Source of the DNA: Thermoproteota archaeon
GTDB lineage: Archaea; Korarchaeota; Korarchaeia; Korarchaeales; Korarchaeaceae
Assembly (NCBI GenBank): GCA_026986575.1
Contig: JALSOH010000004.1
Span: 722,693 to 786,692 of the forward strand
DNA: 64,000 bases
Direction of reading: 5' to 3'
Shown here piece after piece: positions 41,350-49,385 of the stretch (position 1 is its first letter; each line of letters opens with the position of its first letter). The notes beneath the pieces are model-generated. The model saw only the letters and a program-made list of their open reading frames with translations. It was not told where the DNA came from and ran no database searches. A program made the translations under genes and the position numbers.

Positions 41350-41474
41350 CTCATCATCCTCCACCATGCCAGTAAGTACGCTGCTGCAGCTGCTATCGGG
41401 TAGAGGAAGGGATCGATCATCAGAGAGGCAGCCAGAGCGGCAGGAAGCAGGACTAGAAGGAACACTCCTCTCAT
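41346..41474 (-). CDS. 42-residue two-helix membrane microprotein
   Basis: ATG at 41474, TGA at 41346-41348. Two hydrophobic segments (GVFLLVLLPAALAASLMI and FLYPIAAAAAYLLAW) are separated by a short DP turn, with a basic end (WRMMR). GGGAGGT lies 3 nt before the ATG, and the stop overlaps the next start as ATGA. It is too short for common ORF cutoffs. On the minus strand a TATA-like TTTTAACG/ATTTTAG at about 41515-41530 precedes it, so it is probably the first gene of the small-membrane-protein operon. Confidence 0.6.
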   Translation of the reverse strand: MRGVFLLVLLPAALAASLMIDPFLYPIAAAAAYLLAWWRMMR

Positions 41475-41544
41475 AGGACCTCCCATTCTTATTAGGAAGG
41501 AGAGATAGTGAACGATCTAAAATCGCGTTAAAATGGGAAAAATT

Positions 41545-42966
41545 TCAGGATGTTGGCCATTTCCTCCTCCTCAACTTGGTGAGGGCGAAATAGGCTGCTA
41601 GAGCGACCACTATTCCTATTACTAGTCCCCAATACGGTGAAATCCCTTCACTGGATGCCGGAAAGCTGGTAACGGTGATAGCAGCCGAAGCGACCGCCAC
41701 CCCGTAGCTCAGCACCGTGACGGTGTAGTTGCCCGGGCTCACCCCCTTGAACACTATTAGCTGACTGGAGCCGGGATCCAACGTGATTGAGCTGTGATCG
41801 ATTTCCTCCCCCTCCCTGAGCAGGACGATATCAAACGTCCCAAGTACGCCACCGACGTTAGTTAGGTTGACCTCTATCGTCCCGTCAGAGGGAGAGGCCG
41901 ACAGGGAGACTGGAAGCGGCACGATTTGAAATGAGAGCGAGTGATCGTTATTCGCCCTGTCCACATCCACCCCATCCAAGGGTATCAGAGAGACCGTCAA
42001 TGTGTGATTCCCGACCGCTAGCTCCAAGGTTGGGATCTCCACATCGGCGAAGCCCTCTCCCTTAGGAGGTAAGGTATCGAGAAGCTGAGAGTCTATCAGC
42101 ACGTCGTCCACGTACACGGTGACATTGACTCTGGTGGGGGATGGACCCTCGTTCACCACCCTGATCTTACCCGAGAGAACCTCGCCCCTCTGAACCCTCT
42201 TGGGGACCGAGACCTCCTTAACATGGACGTCACACGATGGTTTGACGTGCACCTTGGCTGAAGCTTGGCTGTAAGGCCTCTCTCCCCTAGTTATCAGGGC
42301 GACCAATTTGAAGGTCCCAGCTGACGGGGGAGTAAAGGGGAACTCGGCCATAGATATGGATTTGGGAGGAACATAGAGACTCTGTGCTCCTATCTCCGTA
42401 TCGTTAACGAACAGCCTCACTCTGAGATCTAGCGCGTCACCCGAGGGGTTCGGGATGTGGACCTTCACGAAGTATTCCCTTCCTTGAATCATCTCCCTCT
42501 CTACGTCGATAAACGCCTCGACAAGCGGGATTACAGAGAACTTCATAGTATAGGTGTTGTCTTCGGGACGCGGGTCCCCGTACTCCTTGGACTCCACCGT
42601 CACCTTCAGGTCGTGCACTCCCACGGTAAGGTTCGAGGTCGGGACCTTCGTAGTGACGGTCGTATATCCCCCGGCTGGAATTGGGATGGATCCCTTAGAC
42701 ACATTACCTATTTCCCAAAACTCCACAACCTTAAGATCCTCATCCACATACACGCTCACCTTTACGATCCCGGAAAAGACCTTGAACTCCCTGTTTCTGA
42801 TGTAGATAGTGAGGGTGAGGGGCTGTCCCTGCTGCACCTCTCCGTTAAGAGGCAGCACCGTTATCCTGTCTATAGAGAGGTCCCACTGCTGCTGGGATGT
42901 TGCATGAGCCAGCGGCATCATGAGGAGAGGAAGGAGCATTAGTAGGGTCCCCGACTTAGATGACAT
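41545..42966 (-). CDS. CARDB-type surface protein with C-terminal anchor
   Basis: 473 residues: signal peptide (LLMLLPLLMMPLAHA), about four Ig-like beta domains with CARDB-type phrases (GQPLTLTIYIRN, TVGVHDLKVTVESKEYGDPRPEDN, GKIRVVNEGPSPTRVNVTVYVDDVLI, ELAVGNHTLTVSLIPLDGVDVDRANNDHSL), a transmembrane helix (WGLVIGIVVALAAYFALTKL) and a basic tail (RRRKW). Such proteins bridge the cell membrane and S-layer or bind partners outside the cell. It lies 70 nt upstream of the small-membrane-protein run on the same strand and may belong to the same system. Confidence 0.75.
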   Translation of the reverse strand: MSSKSGTLLMLLPLLMMPLAHATSQQQWDLSIDRITVLPLNGEVQQGQPLTLTIYIRNREFKVFSGIVKVSVYVDEDLKVVEFWEIGNVSKGSIPIPAGGYTTVTTKVPTSNLTVGVHDLKVTVESKEYGDPRPEDNTYTMKFSVIPLVEAFIDVEREMIQGREYFVKVHIPNPSGDALDLRVRLFVNDTEIGAQSLYVPPKSISMAEFPFTPPSAGTFKLVALITRGERPYSQASAKVHVKPSCDVHVKEVSVPKRVQRGEVLSGKIRVVNEGPSPTRVNVTVYVDDVLIDSQLLDTLPPKGEGFADVEIPTLELAVGNHTLTVSLIPLDGVDVDRANNDHSLSFQIVPLPVSLSASPSDGTIEVNLTNVGGVLGTFDIVLLREGEEIDHSSITLDPGSSQLIVFKGVSPGNYTVTVLSYGVAVASAAITVTSFPASSEGISPYWGLVIGIVVALAAYFALTKLRRRKWPTS

Positions 42967-43074
42967 CTCTCACCTCTCCCTCCTCCAATTAAATACGTTT
43001 GTTCGATCTTAGCCTATTCCCCCCACGACCGACAGGATTATGAGTTCGGATAGGGGCGATGTCCGGGTGCGATC

Positions 43075-43782
43075 ATGACGGAGCTGCTCTATATGGACGA
43101 CTCCTACCTAAAGGAATTCGAGGCAGAGGTCGTCGAGGTGTCGGGGGACAAGGTCGTGCTCGATAAGACGGCTTTCTATCCCGTCGGTGGTGGTTTACCT
43201 AGCGACACGGGTGTCCTGTTGAAGGGAAGCGAGGAATACCGGGTCGAGGAGGTGAGGAAGGAGGGAAGCAAGGTCTGGCACATGGTCCCCGGACACTCCC
43301 TCTCAGTAGGCGATGGGGTGAGGGGAGTGATCGATTGGAACAAAAGGTACAGGGTGATGAGGATGCACACGGCACTCCACGCCCTCATAGCGGTGATGAA
43401 CCAGAAGTTCGGGGTACTCGTGACCGGAAACAAGGTGGCTCAAGATAGAAGCAGGGTAGATGTTAATTTGGAGAAGTCAGATAGGGAGCTGGTTGAGAAA
43501 GTAATTGCTGAAACGAACGAGGAGCTGGCTAAGGGACTTCCGGTCAAGATCTACTACCTCCCCAGGGAGGAGGCCATGAAGATACCCGGTATAGTGAAGC
43601 TGGCCAAAGCTCTCCCTCCAAGCGTTCAGAAGCTCAGGATAGTAGAGATAGAGGGACTGGACATTCAGGCGGACGGCGGCCCTCATGTCTCTAATACGAA
43701 GGAGGTAGGGAGGATAGTTTTCCTGAAGCTGGAGAACAAGGGGAAGAACAACAGAAGGATCCATTTCACCCTCGAACCCTGA
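43075..43782 (+). CDS. alaX: Alanyl-tRNA editing protein, AlaX type
   Basis: 235 residues. The N-terminal beta domain (FYPVGGGLPSDTGVLL) and the editing core with MHTALHALIAVMNQ (HxxxH) are those of free-standing AlaX proteins, which deacylate Ser- or Gly-tRNA-Ala. The second metal-binding motif reads DIQADGGPHVSN; the position that is a zinc-binding cysteine in AlaRS editing domains appears to be aspartate here. Some archaeal AlaX proteins may share this variation. Start ATG 43075. Confidence 0.85.
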   Translation: MTELLYMDDSYLKEFEAEVVEVSGDKVVLDKTAFYPVGGGLPSDTGVLLKGSEEYRVEEVRKEGSKVWHMVPGHSLSVGDGVRGVIDWNKRYRVMRMHTALHALIAVMNQKFGVLVTGNKVAQDRSRVDVNLEKSDRELVEKVIAETNEELAKGLPVKIYYLPREEAMKIPGIVKLAKALPPSVQKLRIVEIEGLDIQADGGPHVSNTKEVGRIVFLKLENKGKNNRRIHFTLEP

Positions 43783-43821
43783 GGGGAACGACAAAAAGCT
43801 CAAAGGATTTATCCATGCTCC

Positions 43822-43834
43822 GAGGTGTCACCTC
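43822..43834 (+). promoter_or_regulatory. Inverted repeat over the ribosome-binding site of the PPP phosphatase gene
   Basis: GAGGTG-T-CACCTC is a perfect 6-bp inverted repeat whose left arm is the Shine-Dalgarno sequence, 9 nt before ATG 43837. In RNA the loop is only one nt, so a real hairpin would have fewer pairs; in DNA it is a clean protein-binding palindrome. Confidence 0.3.
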
Positions 43835-43836
43835 CC

Positions 43837-44760
43837 ATGAAGCTTCTCGACGAACTACTATCGAGGATCAAAGGGAGCAAAGGGGTAGAGAGAAAAGAGA
43901 ACATAGAAGATATCCTAAAGAAGGCCCTGGGAGGCGAGGTTCTAGAGTTCGAGGAGGCTATGTCCTTCCTTGGAGCTGTCGAGGCCAAGCTGTCGAGGGA
44001 ACCTCAGGTGAAGAGGGTAAAGGGAAAGGTGGTATTCATTGGAGACACCCACGGTGACTTCGACTCATCCAAGGAGGTCCTCAGAAAATTCAAGGACCAT
44101 ACACTTGTGTTCCTTGGAGATTACGTGGATAGGGGGAAGAAGCAAATAGAGAACGCCAACTTCCTCCTAGCCCACTACTACAAGGATCCAGATAGGGTGA
44201 TTCTGCTCAGAGGAAACCACGAGTCCCCCGTGGTCAACCTGAATTATGGATTTATGGAGACGCTCTATCACACGTACGGCTCGGAGTGGCCCTTCCTGTT
44301 CATGAGGTACAACGAGGTGTTCGCCAACCTTCCGTACGCTGCTGAGGCCTATGGCATACTCGCACTTCACGGGGGGATAGCTGAGGGATTGGAGTCGATG
44401 AAGCAGATAAAGAAGCTACCGAAGAAGGACATGATACCCAGCAACAAGATAGCCTTTCAACTTCTATGGAACGATCCCTACGAGGGAATAGAGGGCTTCG
44501 GAGAGAACTACAGCCGAGGAGGTGGCACCAAATACTACGGCAGAAAGGCCCTAGAATCCTTTCTTAAATCTAACGGTCTGAAAGGACTGGTTAGAGCTCA
44601 CGAGGCCTACCCAGAAGGTTACGCTTGGCTCTTTGGCGGTGAAACTGGGATAGAGGGCATGGAGAGCATACTCTTATCAGTCTTCACATGTAGGTATTAC
44701 GGCATCCCGCCCAGAGTGGCGGTGTTCGATGGTAAGAAGGTGGAGGTCGTCAGGCTATGA
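43837..44760 (+). CDS. PPP-family metallophosphatase (serine/threonine protein phosphatase-like)
   Basis: 307 residues from ATG 43837. All PPP signatures are present: VVFIGDTHGDFDS (about 65-77), VFLGDYVDRG (91-100), LLRGNHESP (124-131), and later LHGGIAEG and RAHEAYPEGYAW, giving the dimetal site. An extra 60-residue helical N terminus precedes the catalytic domain. It should dephosphorylate phosphoserine/phosphothreonine proteins or a small substrate. It heads a translationally coupled run with the thioredoxin-like and CPBP genes (both ATGA overlaps). Confidence 0.85.
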   Translation: MKLLDELLSRIKGSKGVERKENIEDILKKALGGEVLEFEEAMSFLGAVEAKLSREPQVKRVKGKVVFIGDTHGDFDSSKEVLRKFKDHTLVFLGDYVDRGKKQIENANFLLAHYYKDPDRVILLRGNHESPVVNLNYGFMETLYHTYGSEWPFLFMRYNEVFANLPYAAEAYGILALHGGIAEGLESMKQIKKLPKKDMIPSNKIAFQLLWNDPYEGIEGFGENYSRGGGTKYYGRKALESFLKSNGLKGLVRAHEAYPEGYAWLFGGETGIEGMESILLSVFTCRYYGIPPRVAVFDGKKVEVVRL

Positions 44761-45482
44761 GGCATGCTCTGCCTATCGCGTTGTTGATCCTAGTAACGAT
44801 TCCACTCCTAACAGCGCTAGCTCTCCCACGGGAGGGAGAGGAGGTCCCTTACTTCAACGTCTTGACCTACGAAGGGGACAGAATATCCCCAGAGAGGTTG
44901 AAAGGGAAGTCTTTCATGCTTGTATTCGCGGCGGAATGGTGCCCCCACTGCAGGAAGGAGCTTCCCGCCCTGTCAAAAGCTTGGAAAGATGCTGGCCTAG
45001 ATAGAGAGGATGTGATGTGCATCGTGATGATCGTTTCCAGCCAGCAGGATAAGGCCATAAAGTTCTACAAGTCCGTCGAACCCCCATCCAACTGGAGGCT
45101 GGTACCGGATGCCAATTATATCGCCGAAAAGTACGGTGTGAGTGCAGTCCCGACCATGATTGTGGTCGACCAAGAGGGGAAGGTCGCGAGAATCTTTAGA
45201 GGGGAGGTACCTCCACAACAAATAACGAATCTAGTCGGCGAACTGATTGGGGCCACGCCCAAACAAGGTAACTATACATCAACCTCCTCTAGTGTGACGC
45301 GGACACAGGTAAGTAGCGCTGCGAGCGGAAAGAACAACGATACTGGTCTGAAGCTGGGTCACATCATCCTCATAGGCTTGGGAGTTGCTCTAGTAGTCAT
45401 ATTCGGTGTCTGGTACTACAGAACCCTGAAGAAATTCGAGACATCGAAGAAGGGGAAAAAGAAGAGTAAGGGCAAGAGATGA
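44757..45482 (+). CDS. Membrane-anchored thioredoxin-like protein (TlpA/ResA type)
   Basis: 241 residues: signal peptide (ALPIALLILVTIPLLTALA), an extracellular thioredoxin fold with the redox motif FAAEWCPHCRKELPALSKA, SAVPTMIVVDQEGKVARIFRG with the cis-proline, a Ser/Thr-rich stalk (TSTSSSVTRTQVSSAASG), a transmembrane helix and a Lys-rich tail. The CPHC pair suggests a disulfide oxidoreductase on the cell surface. The ATG overlaps the phosphatase stop (ATGA). Confidence 0.85.
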   Translation: MRHALPIALLILVTIPLLTALALPREGEEVPYFNVLTYEGDRISPERLKGKSFMLVFAAEWCPHCRKELPALSKAWKDAGLDREDVMCIVMIVSSQQDKAIKFYKSVEPPSNWRLVPDANYIAEKYGVSAVPTMIVVDQEGKVARIFRGEVPPQQITNLVGELIGATPKQGNYTSTSSSVTRTQVSSAASGKNNDTGLKLGHIILIGLGVALVVIFGVWYYRTLKKFETSKKGKKKSKGKR

Positions 45483-46192
45483 GGGGGCAAGAGGATAGTA
45501 GTTGGGAGGGGAAGGCCCTCGCCTTCCTACTGGCAGCTACCATCCTCATGATGGTAGTTCCAACCCCATACCTCAGGGCACTCCTCTCATCCACAGTTTT
45601 CGTCTTGTTGGTGAGGTATCAAGGAGAGGACCTGAAAATAGGTTCCCTGAAGAGATCCGTGGCCGCGTCATTACTCGCATTCGCGATGACCCTGCCCCTC
45701 CTGCTATTCTCCAAACTAGAGTTCTCGGATTTCAATTCTGCGTTTCTACTCAGCGCGATCCCCTTTCACCTTTCAGTTGCCGTGTGGGAGGAAGTTGTCT
45801 ACAGGGGATATCCTCTCCTGAGGTTTTCACGCGTGAATCTACTGGCATCGTCCCTAGTCTTCTCTCTTATCCACGCATTCAACCCGGGGTTCGGACTTCA
45901 AGCCTTTCTAGGGATATTCATAGCCGGCCTCGCCTTAGGACTGGTGAGGTGCGAGTGGGGCCTCGGGCCCGCTATATCTATGCACTTCTCGTGGAACATC
46001 TCCATGGAGCACCTCTGGGGATATCCCACGAGCGGACTGCGGGGACCCAGCGTATTCGTATCAAAGCTCATCGGATCGGACATTCTAACCGGCGGAAATT
46101 TCGGACCGGAGGCCTCCATTATAGTGATGATAGAGTTCTCCTTACTCTTCCTTGCCCTCCGGTTTATGCGGCGATGGGACCGCTTACCTTAA
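45479..46192 (+). CDS. CPBP-family intramembrane metalloprotease
   Basis: 237 residues with about seven hydrophobic segments. The family motifs are present: EEVVYR at residues 104-109 (the two glutamates and the arginine), SLIHAFNPGF and ISMHFSWN, which supply the metal-binding histidines and asparagine. CPBP proteases include CAAX-type enzymes and bacteriocin self-immunity proteins; substrates in archaea are unknown. ATGA overlap with the thioredoxin-like gene. Confidence 0.85.
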   Translation: MRGQEDSSWEGKALAFLLAATILMMVVPTPYLRALLSSTVFVLLVRYQGEDLKIGSLKRSVAASLLAFAMTLPLLLFSKLEFSDFNSAFLLSAIPFHLSVAVWEEVVYRGYPLLRFSRVNLLASSLVFSLIHAFNPGFGLQAFLGIFIAGLALGLVRCEWGLGPAISMHFSWNISMEHLWGYPTSGLRGPSVFVSKLIGSDILTGGNFGPEASIIVMIEFSLLFLALRFMRRWDRLP

Positions 46193-46217
46193 AGGTTTTC
46201 ATCTGCGTTCAACGCTT

Positions 46218-47054
46218 ATGTGGCTCGATCCCATATCCCTTCTGTGGTGGCTATTCATATTCTACCTGCTAATGGCCCCTCAGCTCCAGCATAGGGCCAT
46301 CCAGAACGCCAGAAGAAAGGTCATGGAGGTCCTAGCTAGAAAGAGGGGAAGCAGCGTGATAACCCTCATCCATAGGGAGGAGTCCATCGGTCTGTTTGGG
46401 ATACCCTTCTACAAGTTCATCGATATAGACGATTCCGAGAGCGTCCTGAGGGCGATAAGATCCACGCCCCCGGAAACCCCCATAGATCTGATAATTCACA
46501 CGCCTGGAGGCCTCGTGCTGGCAGCTTCTCAGATAGCTAGGGCTTTGAAGAAGCACCCAGCGAAAACGACCGTGATAGTCCCCCACTATGCCATGAGCGG
46601 TGGTACTCTCATAGCTTTGGCAGCTGACGAGATAATCATGGACGAGAACGCTGTTCTAGGTCCGGTAGATCCCCAACTGGGTCAGTTCCCAGCTCCATCT
46701 CTGATAAAGGTCGTTGAGAAGAAGAGCGTGGACAAGGTTGATGATCAGACCTTGATACTAGCCGATGTAGCCGAAAAGGCGATAAACCAAGTGAGAGACC
46801 TCGTGACATGGCTGCTTGAGGATAAGCTGGGCAGGGAGAAGGCTGAGGAGGTGGCGAAAACGCTGACTGAGGGAAGATGGACTCACGATTATCCTATAAC
46901 CGTAGAAATGGCGAGGGAGCTAGGTTTACCCGTTTCCACTGATGTGCCGTCGGAGGTCTATCAACTCATGGAACTCTTCCCGCAACCCCTGAAGACGAGG
47001 ACCCAGAGTGTGGAATTCTTCCCCGCCCTGCCAAGGGGTGAGGGCAAGTCATGA
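46218..47054 (+). CDS. Membrane-anchored ClpP-fold serine protease (SDH family)
   Basis: 278 residues from ATG 46218; a longer frame starts inside the CPBP gene. A TATA-like TTAAAGG near 46190 lies about 26 nt before this ATG, indicating a leaderless start. One N-terminal membrane helix (SLLWWLFIFYLLMA) leads into a ClpP-like domain: DLIIHTPGGLVLAASQIARAL, catalytic Ser127 in HYAMSGGTLIALAADEIIMDENAVLGPVDPQL. This fits the SDH proteinase family (PF01972) that is common in archaea. It probably degrades membrane or misfolded proteins. Confidence 0.85.
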   Translation: MWLDPISLLWWLFIFYLLMAPQLQHRAIQNARRKVMEVLARKRGSSVITLIHREESIGLFGIPFYKFIDIDDSESVLRAIRSTPPETPIDLIIHTPGGLVLAASQIARALKKHPAKTTVIVPHYAMSGGTLIALAADEIIMDENAVLGPVDPQLGQFPAPSLIKVVEKKSVDKVDDQTLILADVAEKAINQVRDLVTWLLEDKLGREKAEEVAKTLTEGRWTHDYPITVEMARELGLPVSTDVPSEVYQLMELFPQPLKTRTQSVEFFPALPRGEGKS

Positions 47055-47099
47055 CTTTCACCATAGTTATTTTTATTTCCGTAATGGTTCTGTAGGGAG

Positions 47100-47540
47100 A
47101 TGCAGATGGATCCCGAGGAGATTAAGGCCAAGGTCCTGTATGCCCTGAGGTTCATCACAGATCCCGAAATACCGATAAATGTGGTCGACTTGGGACTGAT
47201 CAGGAAGCTGGAGGTGGAAGACTCTAAAGTGTACCTGAGGGTTGTGATGACCGCCCCTGGCTGCCCATACTCCTCCATGATAGTCCAGCAAATAGAAGAG
47301 AGCATAAAGAGCGCGATACCCGAGCTGGAAGAGGTCAAGGTGGAGCTCGAAATATTTCCGCCTTGGACCCCCTTCGACATGACCGAGAGGGGGAGGGAGC
47401 AGTTCAAGAAGATGTACGGTTATGATTTGGCCGAAGGTTTCCTCAAGAGATATGGCAGCGTCGAGAACTACTACGAGCTGGTGAGGAAGTATTACGGCCT
47501 CGAGAAGGAGTCCAAAGAGGAAGGTGAGAAGGAGTCTTAA
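47100..47540 (+). CDS. MIP18-family (DUF59) Fe-S assembly factor-like protein
   Basis: 146 residues. Residues 1-100 are the MIP18 domain: ALRFITDPEIPINVVDLGLIRKLEVED and VVMTAPGCPYSSMIVQQIEESIK, with the conserved cysteine in APGCPYS. The C-terminal 45 residues are a charged extension (REQFKKMYGYDLAEGFLKRYG). Relatives (SufT, PaaD, CIA2) help mature iron-sulfur proteins. ATG 47100 is close to the predicted transcription start; ATG 47106, with GGGAG 6 nt before it, is an equal alternative. Confidence 0.85.
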   Translation: MQMDPEEIKAKVLYALRFITDPEIPINVVDLGLIRKLEVEDSKVYLRVVMTAPGCPYSSMIVQQIEESIKSAIPELEEVKVELEIFPPWTPFDMTERGREQFKKMYGYDLAEGFLKRYGSVENYYELVRKYYGLEKESKEEGEKES

Positions 47541-47597
47541 GCTAAAATCACCTGAATTTAAGCATCCTCGCATCTTTCAAAAATTTTTGTCGCTATA

Positions 47598-48839
47598 ATG
47601 TCGAAAAGACCTAATGCGATTCCCCAGATCGCCTTTTTAAGTAATCCCTTCCATTCAAGGAGGGGGTGTCCTCCCATTAGAGCAGCAGTTTTGGGTGCCG
47701 GATCGGTTGGTAAAGCCATCTCGTATGATCTTTACGAAAGGGTGACGGGTTCCGACCTCATCCTCGTCGACAAATGCAAGCCCTGCCTTGAGGAGGCCTC
47801 AAAATTTATCGGCAGGTCCGAAGTCAAGCAAGCGGAGATAAGGGGAGAGGACGACATCTACAGGATAATAAAGGATGTGGACGTGGCCGTAAATGCCCTC
47901 CCCGGACGCTTCGGCAAGGCCTCTTGGATAGCCGCCATCAAGGCTGGGGTGGACCTCGTTGATGTGAGCTACTCCCCTGACGACCCCACCCAGTACCATG
48001 TGCAGGCTAGCGATGCTGGAGTGACGATAATTCCAGATGCCGGTGTAGCCCCCGGGCTTAGCAACATGATGGCTGGAAGGGCCTACGCCCAGCTCGAGGA
48101 GGTAAAGGAACTCAAAATATATGTGGGTGGGATTCCTGAAAGGCCGATACCTCCTCTCGGATACTTGGTGACTTGGAGCCCCGAGGACCTTATCGAGGAG
48201 TACGTAAGACCTGCTAGGGTCATCAACAACGGTAACATCGTTGAGAAGCCTGCCGTCAGCGAGATCGAGAGAGTCTTCATACCCGGGGTGGGCGAGCTCG
48301 AGGCCTTCCTCACCGATGGCCTCAGGACCATGCTCAAGACCCTCAAGGGAGTGGAGGTCATGGAGGAGAAGACCCTCAGGTGGCCCGGGCACGCCGAGAA
48401 GATAGAACTCTTGAAGGTGCTTGGGTACTTGGACAAGGACCCGCTGGATCTCAACGGATCGAGTGTGAGCCCCGCTAATTTGACCGCCAAGCTGTGGAGG
48501 GAGAAGCTCAAAGGAGACACGAAGGATATGGTAGTCCTCAGGGTAATTGCCAGCGGCAGGACGAGCCTTAACAACGTGGAGATAGAGTATAGGATGGTCG
48601 ACAGGTACGACGAGAACACAGGATTCTCAGCAGTGGCTAGGACGACCGCCTTCGTCGCTACCGGCATGCTCAAGCTTATAACCGAGGGATCTATTCCCGG
48701 ACCGGGAGTGATCCCACCTGAGGTCATAGGGATGGACGAGAGCCTCTTCTCGTCTGTGGCTGAGTGGCTCTCTTGGAGGGGGATAAATATACTGGAGAGG
48801 GTGACCGAGTCTAGGAGGATCCCCTCTATCCCCTCCTGA
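47598..48839 (+). CDS. Saccharopine dehydrogenase-like oxidoreductase
   Basis: 413 residues if read from ATG 47598. The Rossmann domain begins at residue 27 (IRAAVLGAGSVGKAISYDLYERV) and continues DVAVNALPGRFGKASWIAAIKAGVDLVDVSYSPDD, GVTIIPDAGVAPGLSNMMAGRA, then the saccharopine-type C domain (YVGGIPERPIPPLGYLVTWSPEDLIEEYVRPA). It is an amino-acid-type dehydrogenase of uncertain substrate. The first 26 residues (basic, non-conserved in character) are doubtful: a TATA-like CTTTTTAAG lies inside them and GGAGG precedes an ATT at 47676, so the true start may be there. Confidence 0.8.
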   Translation: MSKRPNAIPQIAFLSNPFHSRRGCPPIRAAVLGAGSVGKAISYDLYERVTGSDLILVDKCKPCLEEASKFIGRSEVKQAEIRGEDDIYRIIKDVDVAVNALPGRFGKASWIAAIKAGVDLVDVSYSPDDPTQYHVQASDAGVTIIPDAGVAPGLSNMMAGRAYAQLEEVKELKIYVGGIPERPIPPLGYLVTWSPEDLIEEYVRPARVINNGNIVEKPAVSEIERVFIPGVGELEAFLTDGLRTMLKTLKGVEVMEEKTLRWPGHAEKIELLKVLGYLDKDPLDLNGSSVSPANLTAKLWREKLKGDTKDMVVLRVIASGRTSLNNVEIEYRMVDRYDENTGFSAVARTTAFVATGMLKLITEGSIPGPGVIPPEVIGMDESLFSSVAEWLSWRGINILERVTESRRIPSIPS

Positions 48840-49128
48840 GTTTCTCCTCCACCACCCTCACTTTGTACTCCATAGTTATCGTCTTGTCCCTTCTGTCATC
48901 TATCTTTATGACGGTAACCACTCTAGGCGCTCCCTTGGAGAAGGGAGACTCATGCATCTCCTTCAACACTTTGAAGAGTTCATCTAGGTCTCCTTCTATC
49001 ACCGTAGATGTGGGAGTCAGCTGGTACTTGAGACCCGACCGCTTCACCACTTTCAAAGCCTCGGCAACGTAATCGCTGACGCTGGCCCCCACTCCAACGG
49101 GGACTATCGTTATCTCCGCCATGGGCAT
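48826..49128 (-). CDS. Thiamine-binding / MTH1187-like protein
   Basis: About 100 residues. AEITIVPVGVGASVSDYVAEALKVVKRSGLKYQLTPTSTVIEGDLDELFKVLKEMHESPF, then RVVTVIKIDDRRD, is the ferredoxin-like fold of the MTH1187/YkoF-like family (PF01910), members of which bind thiamine-like pyrimidines. An open frame continues to 49182, but GGTGATC before ATG 49128 (alternative 49122, which gives MAEITI) fixes the start. A TATA-like ATTTATAGC at about 49197-49205 supports this. The 3' end overlaps the convergent dehydrogenase gene by 14 nt. Confidence 0.8.
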   Translation of the reverse strand: MPMAEITIVPVGVGASVSDYVAEALKVVKRSGLKYQLTPTSTVIEGDLDELFKVLKEMHESPFSKGAPRVVTVIKIDDRRDKTITMEYKVRVVEEKLRRG

Positions 49129-49385
49129 GAGATCACCCGTGCTCATCAAGTAACGAACAAGATTTAGGGTTTCCTTGGCCACGGCCGGTGATGCTATAAA
49201 TTCATTCCATTAACCTAGTGTGCCCAATCAATGCTATGTTGAGAGTAACTTGCCCGATATTAAGGTAAAGTCTACCATTTTTGATTCCCTCCGAACACTT
49301 CTTGGTAGTTGACCTCTTCTCATGACAGGATGACCTTTCAGCGCGGAAACATTATACGGGAATAGTTAACACATCTTCGGTGAGT

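Noticed and set aside
48083-48727. 214-residue antisense frame within the saccharopine dehydrogenase-like gene
   Set aside because: Shadow of a well-supported gene; Ser/Leu-rich with no domain pattern.
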